The notes beneath the pieces are model-generated. The model searched no databases and had not been told where the DNA came from. It saw only the letters and a program-made list of their open reading frames with translations. Made by a program: the position numbers and the translations under genes. Positions 1 through 8,100 of a stretch of DNA of 64,000 bases are shown in pieces. The DNA is from TM7 phylum sp. oral taxon 348 (GTDB taxonomy: Bacteria > Patescibacteriota > Saccharimonadia > Saccharimonadales > Saccharimonadaceae): the NCBI GenBank assembly GCA_007845485.1, contig SDRW01000002.1, positions 186,001-250,000 of the forward strand. The letters are read 5' to 3'. Every line of letters starts with the position of its first letter. Within the stretch, counting starts at the first letter, position 1.

Positions 1-1610
1 ACCTCAATCGCGTCAACTACGCTACCGGTAGCAAAGAAATACTTCACGATGTGTCGTTCTCTATTAACACTGGTGATAAGGTCGGCCTCGTCGGTTCAAA
101 CGGCGCAGGCAAGACAACCCTCTTAAGACTTATTAATGGTGACCTAACTCCAACCTCTGGAGAAATCATTAAAACCAACGAAGAAATCGGGATATTGCCA
201 CAGGACATGCGTGATTGGCTAGATCATAGTGTGTATGAATTTATCGAGGAAGTGACCGGTGTCAAGGATGCGCGCGAGCAGTTTGATGAGCAATGTGCGA
301 ATCTTGAGCATGACTCGAGTGAACGAACTCTCCTGCTATATGCTGATGCGCTTGAGAAATATGACAAGTTTGAGGTGGCGTCATTTGATGCGAATCTAGA
401 AAAAGCACTTAAACGCGCCGATATATCATCTATAGATACAGGTAAAGAAATTGGTAATTTTTCTGGTGGTCAGCGAACACGTATTGCACTTGCAGCGGTA
501 TTTGCTTCACGCTACGATGTTGTCTTATTGGATGAGCCGACTAACAACCTCGATGACAGAGGTGTCGTTGTATTGGAAAAATTTATTGAGGGCTCAAATG
601 CGGCTTTCTTGATGGTCTCGCATGACCGCCGTTTCCTAAGAAATGCAACAAGCCGTATTATTGAGCTTATGGGCGGTGATCAAGGTATGCGGCAATATGG
701 ACTCGGTTATGATGAATATGTTGAAGCCCGTGAAAGGGCAAAGCAAGCAACGTTTAATCGCTACGAACAGTATGAAAAAGAAAAGAAGCGACTTGATCGT
801 GCTGCGAGGGCAGCACGGATTAAGGCAAATTCCGCTGGGTCAAACCGCTCAAATTCTGACAACGATAAGCTCACGGCTCATTTTCGTAAAGAAAAAGCCG
901 CAAGTGGACTGGCAAGCGCAGCCAGCGGCATGAGTAGTCGGCTCGGACAACTCGAGGAACCGGAGCGACCGGAAGAAGATGTGTCGCTAAAGTTTCTTTT
1001 CAAGGAAGAAGCGGGCAAGAAACTAAATCTGCTTTCCGTATCTAATCTGGAAATTGACTATGGCAATGGACACACGATCGGTCCCGTGTCATTCTCGATT
1101 CGCACTGGCGATAAGATTTTATTGAAGGGTAAGAATGGCTCAGGAAAGACCTCTGTGATACGCGGCATAATGGGTGACGCTCCTGTTTCGTCTGGCGATG
1201 TTCATGCCAGCAAGCAAGCAAATGTTATCTACGTCGATCAAAATCAAACATTGCCGTTACCTGACGACTCTGCGCTCAATAACCTTCGTCACCTTGCGCC
1301 ATCACTTGAATTGCATGACGCAATTAATTTACTTATTCGGTTCAATCTCAAGAAAGATATTATTCAAGTAACACCAGGCAGCGAGTTGAGCGGAGGTGAA
1401 CGCGCCAAGGTGCTCTTGGCAGGAATAGCCGCCAATAATGTTGGTTTATTGATTCTTGATGAGCCGACCAATAATCTTGATATACCGACAATCGAAGCGC
1501 TAGAACACGCGTTAAAAAACTATAATGGAGGCGTCCTGATTGTATCCCACGACCGAGATTTTGTGCAGAATATCGGTATAACAAATACCATAAGTATACC
1601 TACTAGGTAG
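1..1610 (+). CDS. ABC-F family ATPase (5'-truncated by window edge)
   Basis: Soluble tandem ATPase of the ABC-F class, which acts on the ribosome; some members give resistance to ribosome-targeting antibiotics. The first cassette has Walker A GSNGAGKTT, signature SGGQ and Walker B LLDEPTNNLD. A basic, coiled linker follows, then a second cassette with GKNGSGKTS, LSGGE and LILDEPTNNLD. No transmembrane segments are present. The reading frame stays open upstream of the GTG at 51 to the first base of the window (LNRVNYATGSKEILHDV precedes it), so the true start lies outside and residue 51 is not the start. It ends just before a strong promoter. Immunity to a neighbouring peptide product is possible but is inference only. 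Confidence 0.93.
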   Translation, partial: LNRVNYATGSKEILHDVSFSINTGDKVGLVGSNGAGKTTLLRLINGDLTPTSGEIIKTNEEIGILPQDMRDWLDHSVYEFIEEVTGVKDAREQFDEQCANLEHDSSERTLLLYADALEKYDKFEVASFDANLEKALKRADISSIDTGKEIGNFSGGQRTRIALAAVFASRYDVVLLDEPTNNLDDRGVVVLEKFIEGSNAAFLMVSHDRRFLRNATSRIIELMGGDQGMRQYGLGYDEYVEARERAKQATFNRYEQYEKEKKRLDRAARAARIKANSAGSNRSNSDNDKLTAHFRKEKAASGLASAASGMSSRLGQLEEPERPEEDVSLKFLFKEEAGKKLNLLSVSNLEIDYGNGHTIGPVSFSIRTGDKILLKGKNGSGKTSVIRGIMGDAPVSSGDVHASKQANVIYVDQNQTLPLPDDSALNNLRHLAPSLELHDAINLLIRFNLKKDIIQVTPGSELSGGERAKVLLAGIAANNVGLLILDEPTNNLDIPTIEALEHALKNYNGGVLIVSHDRDFVQNIGITNTISIPTR

Positions 1611-1617
1611 AATATAT

Positions 1618-1646
1618 TTGAGAAATGTGTTTTCTCGTGCTATAAT
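1618..1646 (+). promoter_or_regulatory. Sigma-70 promoter for the 1710 gene
   Basis: The sequence TTGAGA (1618-1623), a 17-nt spacer and a perfect TATAAT (1641-1646) lie immediately after the stop of the ABC-F gene. The predicted transcript starts near 1653. Confidence 0.8.
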
Positions 1647-1658
1647 ACGACTAAATTT

Positions 1659-1701
1659 GGGAGATTTTCCCTTATCGTACCTGCTATCCCGCCCAAGGAG
1701 G
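1659..1701 (+). promoter_or_regulatory. 5' leader: short hairpin plus strong SD
   Basis: A small hairpin (GGGA/TCCC, 1659-1671) lies near the predicted transcript start, followed by GTACC and a near-perfect SD AAGGAGG (1695-1701). The layout promoter, 5' hairpin, GTAC, AAGGAG matches the leaders at 8877, 21061, 21852, 22294 and 22738, although this hairpin is smaller. Confidence 0.5.
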
Positions 1702-1709
1702 TGATTACC

Positions 1710-2216
1710 ATGGGAGGAATCAACTGCGGAGGAGGTGGCGGCGGCAACGTCAGCCTTGAGTTCTCCACTGAGTACATTGAGCAGCTGGCAAGCTACTGTA
1801 AGTCGCTGTTCGATGGGTCTGCCAAGTTCTTCGAGGCGAACGTTGCCATCGAAGATGCGGTCATGACTGGCGGTGACCTTGTTACTGCCATGCAGTTGCT
1901 GAGCAGCAGCGAGGACGCTCTGACGAGCGCCCGAGCAACACTCGGCACGGTCGCGGCGCTCTGGTCGTCTGTTCGTACGCCTGAGGTCGATTTCGGTGAA
2001 CAGCAGAAGCTGATCTCCGATGCGGTCAACAAGGTTGCGGTGGCGCGCCTGGAGCTCCAGACGCTCGCTGTCAGCGGCTCGTTGCAGCAGTCGCTGTGGC
2101 AGGATCCGGCTCTGACGAGCAACTTCGTCGCAGCGCTGGAGAGCCTGAGTCGGACGACCAGCTGGCAGAGTGAGTTCGCACAGGTGTTCGCACCTGCGAA
2201 CCTCGTGTTCGCATAG
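1710..2216 (+). CDS. Unknown protein with Cys/Gly-rich N-terminus, GC-rich gene
   Basis: This 168-residue protein has no family I recognise. It begins with a Gly-rich run containing one Cys (MGGINCGGGGGGN) and continues as a mostly helical Ala/Leu/Ser-rich soluble domain with no membrane segment. I chose the ATG at 1710 because the SD AAGGAGG ends 8 nt before it; the in-frame GTG at 1701 overlaps the SD. Base composition is strikingly GC-rich (roughly 60 percent, GC-ending codons) against AT-rich neighbours. That suggests recent transfer, perhaps from a high-GC actinobacterial host, or selection on codon use. It sits directly before a YcaO-like gene and could be its substrate or partner. That role is inference. 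Confidence 0.75.
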   Translation: MGGINCGGGGGGNVSLEFSTEYIEQLASYCKSLFDGSAKFFEANVAIEDAVMTGGDLVTAMQLLSSSEDALTSARATLGTVAALWSSVRTPEVDFGEQQKLISDAVNKVAVARLELQTLAVSGSLQQSLWQDPALTSNFVAALESLSRTTSWQSEFAQVFAPANLVFA

Positions 2217-2227
2217 CAATCACAAAA

Positions 2228-2263
2228 CTTGTGCTGGGCGGAGGAAATTTCGCCCAGCACAAG
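2228..2263 (+). terminator. 13-bp perfect hairpin between 1710 gene and YcaO gene
   Basis: The arms at 2228-2240 and 2251-2263 pair perfectly over 13 bp around a 10-nt loop. No U-run follows, so it may be a leaky terminator or an RNA stability element that sets the ratio of the upstream gene to the downstream YcaO-like gene. Confidence 0.65.
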
Positions 2264-2283
2264 CATAAAACACATGGATATTT

Positions 2284-3090
2284 ATGTTTGAAATTATAGA
2301 TACGCCGTTTTCACCGATAAAAACGGTACGGTTAGATGACAGAGGCGATTTTCGCCCCTGTTCAACAGGTCTGGACATTGATAACTTAAAAGTGCGCACG
2401 ATGATGGAGAGAATAGAGGCTGATCATGCAAATGATCAAGAAATTGTAGCCTCAGCCGCACATACAGATAAAGAGATTGCTCTTGAAAATGCATGGCAAG
2501 AAGCGATTGAGAGAATTTCACTTGCCGCATGGTGGGCACTCGACAGGCCTTTTCTGGCGAAGTTCTCAGACGATACAGTCGAAAAGATTGTGCGCAATCA
2601 CAAGATAGAAATACCCGAGAGTTTCTCTGTGCGTGTTGGGCTGGTTGAGTCAGTTAACCCAGATTACAAGATTGCCTGTAGTATTATATCGAATGAAAGA
2701 GATTATCCATTTGCTGTTCTTGGAGGTGGCTGCTCGAAAAATGCAATGCAAGCCGCAGAAAAAGCAATTTATGAGTCGATGCAGTCGTGGACTGCGACAA
2801 ACTGGATAGATTCTCATCAAAATACAGAGAGTAAAGTATATTGGGATACGAGAGAACTCATGAGTCGTATTGCAGATTTATCCAGCTTAACCGTAGATGA
2901 ATCGCATGTTCCGACTCCCCATAAAGCCGATTGCCTTAGCGACCTAGGCGCCCGTGTTACTTTTTGTGACGGCGTTTATGTGGCTGAAATCATTGAATCG
3001 CATGGAATCTCCCACGTAACGTCCGAGTTGGCAAGAATTGCAATGAGAGACGATGAACATATCTCGGTATTCACACCGCATAATCTGTAA
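2284..3090 (+). CDS. YcaO-like protein (putative azoline/peptide-modifying ATPase)
   Basis: The YcaO family uses ATP to activate peptide backbone amides, for example to form thiazolines and oxazolines in linear azole-containing peptides. Two family-like ATP-site segments are visible. The first is a helix NAWQEAIERIS with an ExxER motif (residues 73-77). The second is a Gly-rich turn LGGGCSKN followed by a helix with ExxQ (residues 164-167). The C-terminus ends in TPHNL. At 268 residues it is close to a bare YcaO domain and lacks the E1/Ocin-ThiF partner domain of longer cyclodehydratases. The start ATG has only a weak SD and lies 20 nt after the 13-bp hairpin. The assignment is by motif recognition, not alignment. 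Confidence 0.72.
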   Translation: MFEIIDTPFSPIKTVRLDDRGDFRPCSTGLDIDNLKVRTMMERIEADHANDQEIVASAAHTDKEIALENAWQEAIERISLAAWWALDRPFLAKFSDDTVEKIVRNHKIEIPESFSVRVGLVESVNPDYKIACSIISNERDYPFAVLGGGCSKNAMQAAEKAIYESMQSWTATNWIDSHQNTESKVYWDTRELMSRIADLSSLTVDESHVPTPHKADCLSDLGARVTFCDGVYVAEIIESHGISHVTSELARIAMRDDEHISVFTPHNL

Positions 3091-3159
3091 TACCTTCAAT
3101 TTACTTGCAACTTTCCTGAACTCTCAAAATGTCAACACCCATGCTATGAAATGGCAGCC

Positions 3160-3490
3160 GAACCACCAGAAACACCCTTTGCGACTAAAAAGAAATTCGG
3201 CGGGGGGAAATCTCAAAAAATAAGGCAAAGGGTTTTTCTGGTGGGGGCGAGCACGGGCTTGCCCGGGCAGTCGTTGGAACTGAGCCTACACGACTCAGCT
3301 AGCATTGCGCTGGAAATAGGTTCGAGATTTTTCGTAGACTGTAGCCAAGCTGTATAGCAGAGTGAGGTATAGGATTTCGGTTTCGTAGCCTTTGATTCCA
3401 GTAGATGGGCAACTCTGTTGTAAAGCTTAACTAAAAAGGAATTATCATCCAGTCTGAGGTGACTGGGCGGTCTATTTTGTTATTTGGTTT
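3160..3490 (+). ncRNA. Possible structured non-coding RNA, family unknown
   Basis: The 540-nt gap between 3090 and 3631 has no convincing gene. A long inverted repeat (3163-3182 with 3225-3244, 19 of 20 positions paired) is followed by GC-richer sequence with several shorter self-complementary stretches, for example CTGAG/CTCAG near 3280-3300 and CCAGTC/GACTGG near 3450-3470, then a T-rich tail. Around 3333-3380 the order GACTG, AAGC, TGTA, GGATTTCGG loosely recalls the 3' half of tmRNA. I could not find a tag reading frame, a T-arm or a CCA end. The strand and limits are guesses. Confidence 0.3.
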
Positions 3491-3630
3491 TTTTATTATC
3501 ATCAATTAGTAAGGTGGTTGTCTCGGCTCATGTCTAGAATTTTGCGACTTGCGAGACAGCAGTTGGTCTAAAACAGTTCTTAAATTGTGGCATCAACAAA
3601 AAGATGATGTTTTTATAATATAATAGGCAT

Positions 3631-4296
3631 ATGAGCAAAATCCATCTTCATATAGCAAATGCCAATCAAAACTTTACAGCGAGAGAACTTTCTATACTTA
3701 AAAATGCTGCTAAAAAGGCTGAAGCCTTTATTTTCACCATATTCCAGCAGTTTGACTATGAAGTTGACATAATTATCACCACGCCATCATTTATATTACC
3801 TACCATTGCGGAGGATGGCATTGCTGGCAAGACACTACACTCGCGCCTTATTGTGCTGTCGATCGATAAGCAGCAGCGTAAAATTAGCGAGGATTTTATT
3901 TTCGAAACGATTTGCCACGAGATGTCGCATTCGTTTCGCTGGGAAAAGCTGCCTGAATATGCCGAAACTATGTTTGACGGGATGATTTTGGAAGGCTTGG
4001 CGGTTGTACTAGAAGAGGAAGCGATGGTTAAAACTGGTCGACAAGATAAGCAGTTTTTCTTGAAAGAGATGCAGAAAACTCCTCAAGCTGAAATCGATAA
4101 GATGATTGCTGTGCTAAAAGATAAATTTGAAGGCAAGGTTTATGATTATAATAAAATATTCTTCACCGGCGATGATATTTTACCGCGCTGGGCTGGATAC
4201 CGGCTTGGGTATTATTTCGTGAAACAGTACTTGCGCCAGACTGACCAAAATATTGTGCAAGCAACATTGGCTAGTTATAATGATTTTACTCTATAA
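3631..4296 (+). CDS. Predicted zinc metalloprotease (DUF2268-like)
   Basis: This 221-residue soluble protein has an HExxH zinc motif (HEMSH, residues 96-100), preceded by FETIC. A Glu-rich helix about 25 residues later (LEGLAVVLEEE) could supply the third ligand, the layout of DUF2268-type predicted Zn proteases. There is no signal peptide. A TATAAT-like box ends only a few bases upstream of the ATG at 3631, so the mRNA is probably leaderless. It lies among peptide-modification genes, so a role in leader-peptide removal or peptide degradation is possible but is inference. A terminator follows at 4340. Confidence 0.75.
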   Translation: MSKIHLHIANANQNFTARELSILKNAAKKAEAFIFTIFQQFDYEVDIIITTPSFILPTIAEDGIAGKTLHSRLIVLSIDKQQRKISEDFIFETICHEMSHSFRWEKLPEYAETMFDGMILEGLAVVLEEEAMVKTGRQDKQFFLKEMQKTPQAEIDKMIAVLKDKFEGKVYDYNKIFFTGDDILPRWAGYRLGYYFVKQYLRQTDQNIVQATLASYNDFTL

Positions 4297-4339
4297 ATTG
4301 AAGAGTCCCCATCGCGATATGCGTAACGACGGGGACGAG

Positions 4340-4360
4340 ACGTAGTGCTCACTACGTTTT
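4340..4360 (+). terminator. Hairpin terminator after metalloprotease
   Basis: The arms ACGTAGT (4340-4346) and ACTACGT (4351-4357) pair around GCTC and are followed by TTT. A weaker GTCCCC/GGGGAC pair flanks it upstream. Confidence 0.5.
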
Positions 4361-4388
4361 GTAATAGTACTATACGAGGAGATAGAGG

Positions 4389-4573
4389 CTACTTGCCGCA
4401 GCCGCTACCGCAGCTGTTGCCTCCGTATCCAGAACCGCAACTACCACCGGCACAGCCGCTTCCGTAGTTATTACCACTATACCTCCATCACAATGGCTTC
4501 CGCCACCGCTGTCCATAGCCCGGGAGATGGGCGACACAGTTACCGTGATCGTCGAAAGAGTCTTGGTGTGTAT
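4389..4573 (-). pseudogene. Broken Gly/Ser/Cys-rich peptide gene (microcin B17-like composition)
   Basis: A strong SD (AAAGGAGG, complement of 4581-4588) sits 7 nt before an ATA codon at 4573, where an ATG would be expected. The frame from ATA reads about 20 leader-like residues and then MDSGGGSHCDGG. Near 4480-4490 the coding sense moves to another frame, which reads YSGNNYGSGCAGGSCGSG, then YGGNSCGSGCGK and a TAG at 4389. Joined, the tail has Cys residues each followed by Gly or Ala and separated by Gly/Ser/Asn, very like the core of azole-bearing microcin B17. The missing start codon and the frameshift suggest a decayed precursor-peptide gene. Sequencing error or ATA initiation cannot be excluded. 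Confidence 0.55.
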
Positions 4574-4580
4574 AAAATCA

Positions 4581-4645
4581 CCTCCTTTCTATTTGGATTA
4601 GCGAATCTATCCTGTGCTATTCGCATATCTACACAGGATAGATTC
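4581..4645 (-). promoter_or_regulatory. 5' leader with 14-bp hairpin and SD
   Basis: On the minus strand the arms complementary to 4632-4645 and 4603-4616 pair perfectly over 14 bp with a 15-nt loop, then AAAGGAGG follows. A TACTAT box upstream (near 4651-4656) would place the hairpin at the mRNA 5' end. This is the same layout as the other hairpin-led units in this window. The leader overlaps the end of the YcaO remnant. Confidence 0.6.
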
Positions 4646-5101
4646 AAGCAAAATAGTATGGCATAAGATGTGTGTCATCTACCACACAAGCCATTGAGTG
4701 ATGAGAGTAGTGTCCGGCATCAAAACCAAAACTGATCGGAACCAGCTTAGGACTTAGTACTTTTACAACTCTTAGCGCAGAGTCTTCCTATGATACGTTC
4801 ACGACAACCGCGTCCAGCTTGTGTCTTAGGATATCAATCGAAGTTTTTACTTCAGGAATAGTTTTTGAGATTTCACCTCCAAAAGAAATTCCAAGTGCTC
4901 ATGATACCGCCTTGACTGAGCGTAAAGCGCTTCATAGTCCAGGACGCTATGAATGTGTTCAGGAATAAGTTCTCGTGTACTCTGCTCGTTTAGACCGTGG
5001 ATTAGTCTAGACTCGGCCTCTTGAAAAGCTTCGAGAGCAGCTTCATTAAACGACTCCAGTGAGCTAGATGCATCACTTATAAAGCGTTTAAAGTGTAGCA
5101 T
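4644..5101 (-). pseudogene. Broken C-terminal half of a YcaO/SagD-type cyclodehydratase
   Basis: The first frame (84 codons from ATG at 5101, SD AAGGGG) contains a helix EAALEAFQEAESRLI, which resembles the YcaO ATP-site helix, and ends at TAA 4847-4849. A shifted frame from about 4871 continues with VKTSIDILRHKLDAVVVNVS. An in-frame TAG (4788-4790) follows, then EDSALRVVKVLSPKLVPISF and onward to a TGA at 4644. The order 'self-complementing helix, VVxVS-ED, VVKVxxPxLxPxxFG' is what SagD/TOMM YcaO proteins show near their C-terminus. One frameshift and one amber stop therefore interrupt a formerly longer gene. The first 84 codons could still be translated. Confidence 0.6.
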
Positions 5102-5159
5102 AAAATCGTCCCCTTGTTATCACCTTGTTAGCTAATTAAGTTAATTATAATATTTTATC

Positions 5160-8100
5160 TCATAGACTACTTGTGCGTTCTACGATATGTATCCTTTCTC
5201 TCTCATAACTCTCTGCAAGCTCACGCAGTGATGCTGCAAGATTTATGAAACCTAAAGACTCAACCTTGTCTGCACGATCTTGCCACTTGTCCCGTAAGTA
5301 AGCCTCAGACCTGCCCGTTTCATCTACTGTATAAACACCACGCGAATTGTATACTCCTCTGCCATACCCAGACCTCATAGGCGCTGAGTTATTTCGGTCT
5401 AAAATTCCTGCTACTGTTTTGTTGATCCATAAACCGCTTTTGTCTTCAGGGGAATTTATTAGGTATCCACCTATAACAGATTGGGCAGCTCCTAAGTGCC
5501 CACTCGCCTTACACATCTCTTCAACCTTGTGTATCCAGGCGGTAAAATTATCCTCTCGGAATGTACCATATCGGTCTGTGCCTGGCATGATCATAAAGTC
5601 ATTAAACGATAACGATAGTATTTTAAATAGTCTGTATTGGGTAGCATCGTCAAGCTCTTGCTGCTTGGCATCGGGAAGTTCTGATTTGTAAGCGGCCTTA
5701 ATTAAATGGCAGAAAAAATCTGCGTCATTTGCAATTCGATATATTAATGCTCGCGGTTGTCCTATGCCGTGTTTTCCAAAGAGTTTAAGATAAGCCCACT
5801 CCGCCTTCCATAGGTTTGTTTTAGTGTAATCAATGTTATCGTATAAATATTTAAATATGCTACCTATTTCGTACTGTAAGTTATTTGTGCCTGAAATGTT
5901 TTCAGTGGTATTTAATGAGGCCATTAGCGCTTTTAGACATAGTCCTGGATCAATTTGCTGTTTGATGGAGTTATCACCCATAATGATCGCTGAGGTAATA
6001 TATTCCATTGCTGCCAGAGGGCGTCTGGCCTTCAGAAGGTTTCTAACTGCAGCTTCGGAACATTTGTCATCCGTACGTCGAAAATGATCGACTCTATTCC
6101 AATATTCTTTAGTAAGGTCCTTATTTTGTTGTGCGTCCAATAGTTCCCAGGTGCTTTGGCTAAATGGCAAAGCTATAAGAAGTAGAATCTTCTGTTCGTT
6201 ATTCCAGCTGGCAAAATCTAACTTATCAACCCAGTTGATGTTACCTTTATAATGGAAATATCTCGTATAAATGAAGTTACTAATGAATTCTTTTTCAGCT
6301 TTATTTTCGTTGAGGAATTTAGGCAATAGCATGTTTTCGATGGATGGATAATCTATAGATCCCAAGCTAGATCCTATAGTGTACGGAATCTTGGCTCGGT
6401 TAATAAGCTCATTCAACTGACAAATGGCATTATCTGAGTTTAAGATCTTGAGAAGTGATTGTCGTCGCCTCTCTTCTAGCTCTTTTTTACCTTTTTCCCA
6501 GTCGCTATAGCCTATTAGGTCGTGGTCATAATGACTAAATAGATATATAGACTTATATAGATCATCCTCAGGCTCTATGCCACTGGCAATTTTTTTAAGT
6601 ATCCCTACTCTTTTGTCTTTATCTTTACTACGCCGATCTAGATTATTTATTTTTTTAAGTAATACCTCCCATATTACTTGCTTATCTTTGTCAGTCATTT
6701 TTTGTAGATGTTCATTTAGTTGGTCTGTGAAATTCGAAAAGGCATCATCTGTAAGATGGTCGATATTTTCAATTGCGTCGATAATTTCTTGAAGAGACTC
6801 GGCTGTATCTATGTAGAGATTTGAATAGTATGAACTCTCCTTCCACAGTTCTTGTTGCGTAACAGGCTGAAGGGTATTGGTAATATCTAGCCACTCCGGG
6901 AGCTCTCTTTCCATGGTTGTTAGAGTCATATTCGGTAACAGGCCCTTGAGCAGCTCTCGTCCGACAGCCCTATGCTCATCGACTATTTTTTCGACTACGC
7001 TGTGCCGAACATCTAAGGAGGCGAGCGTTTTCGGCTGCCACGGCAGGATCGTATGCAGAATGGTATCTAGGGAGCGTTTTTTATTCTCTGTCTGATAAAT
7101 TTCGAGGGCTGCGATCTTAGCTAACGCTAAACTAGCTCGTGAAAAATATTTTTTATCCCAAGATAAATCAGCCAGCGCCCAGTATAAACCAGTCATGTAG
7201 TCTGGCTGAAAGAATGAGTCACCTGAACTTTCCTTTATGCTTGTCGCAATTGGATTATCATTTTTTATTTCAAGAGCGCTCTCTAGCTTTGACAAAAACT
7301 GAACTGGAGACGCTTGGGCGATTAAAGAGGTGTTGTCTGTGATGCTCATCCATAGTTTGGGGTTTTGATTGTCAGAAAGCAACCCGTATACTGTATTGTT
7401 TACTGTGTTAGCTATTTTGTTGGCAGAACACTTACTAAGTATGTCCTGGTTATTTGCAAGCATAGCCATACCATTTGCTACGCCAGTCCTAATTGTCGCT
7501 GAGTATGCTCGGCTCTTTTTGTAAATATTAGCCATATATCTTTCGTCTGTTGGTAAATCTAGCGCTGGATTGATTTCACTCAGAATCCTTAAGTAAATAT
7601 CCGCAAAAACATCAATATGGTTTTCATAAATGCATTTACTTAGCTGCTCAATCGTAGATTTAATATCAAGAACCTTCCACGTGGTATCTCTTAGCTCTAG
7701 TACTTGATCATCGGTAGAATTTATTTCTTGGACTACGTCTAACAAGGAGTCTTCATCACATCTTAGCAATTCAGATACTATTTTTTTATCATTTGAATTT
7801 GCAGAGTCAAATTCACCAATTAAACATAGTAATGCTAGCTCTTTTTTGTGTGCTGTTTTAATTGTGATCTTGTTTTTTGACGGTTTTGCTTTTTTGACTA
7901 ATTGATTTTCATCCTGCAAGCTCACTATATCATCTTGTCGGATTACTTTCTCTTCTTCGAATATTTCTAGTAGTTTTTTAGGCAGATCATCTTTTAATAG
8001 CTCTATCTGGTCTTTATTACGAGTAGCTACATAATGACAGAGCCGTTCCCATACAACTTTAGGGCTTACGCTATCTTTCCATTTTTTCTGTGCCAAGATG

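Noticed and set aside
1512-2275. Long minus-strand open frames opposite the GC-rich 1710 gene
   Set aside because: They arise from GC-rich codon use of the plus-strand gene; no promoter or SD on the minus strand.
3151-3357. 68-codon open frame in the gap after the YcaO-like gene
   Set aside because: It has no SD, its composition follows the inverted repeat and it has no protein-like features; the sequence is better explained as structured RNA or non-coding DNA.
3240-3400. tmRNA
   Set aside because: Some 3'-half words match tmRNA, but no tag frame ending in an ALAA-type sequence, no T-arm and no CCA acceptor end could be found. Kept only as a weak hint.
4788-4790. TAG as a recoded sense codon
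   Set aside because: TAG ends other genes normally in this window (for example the ABC-F gene at 1608 and the gene before rplN), and a frameshift also breaks this locus, so pseudogene decay is simpler.
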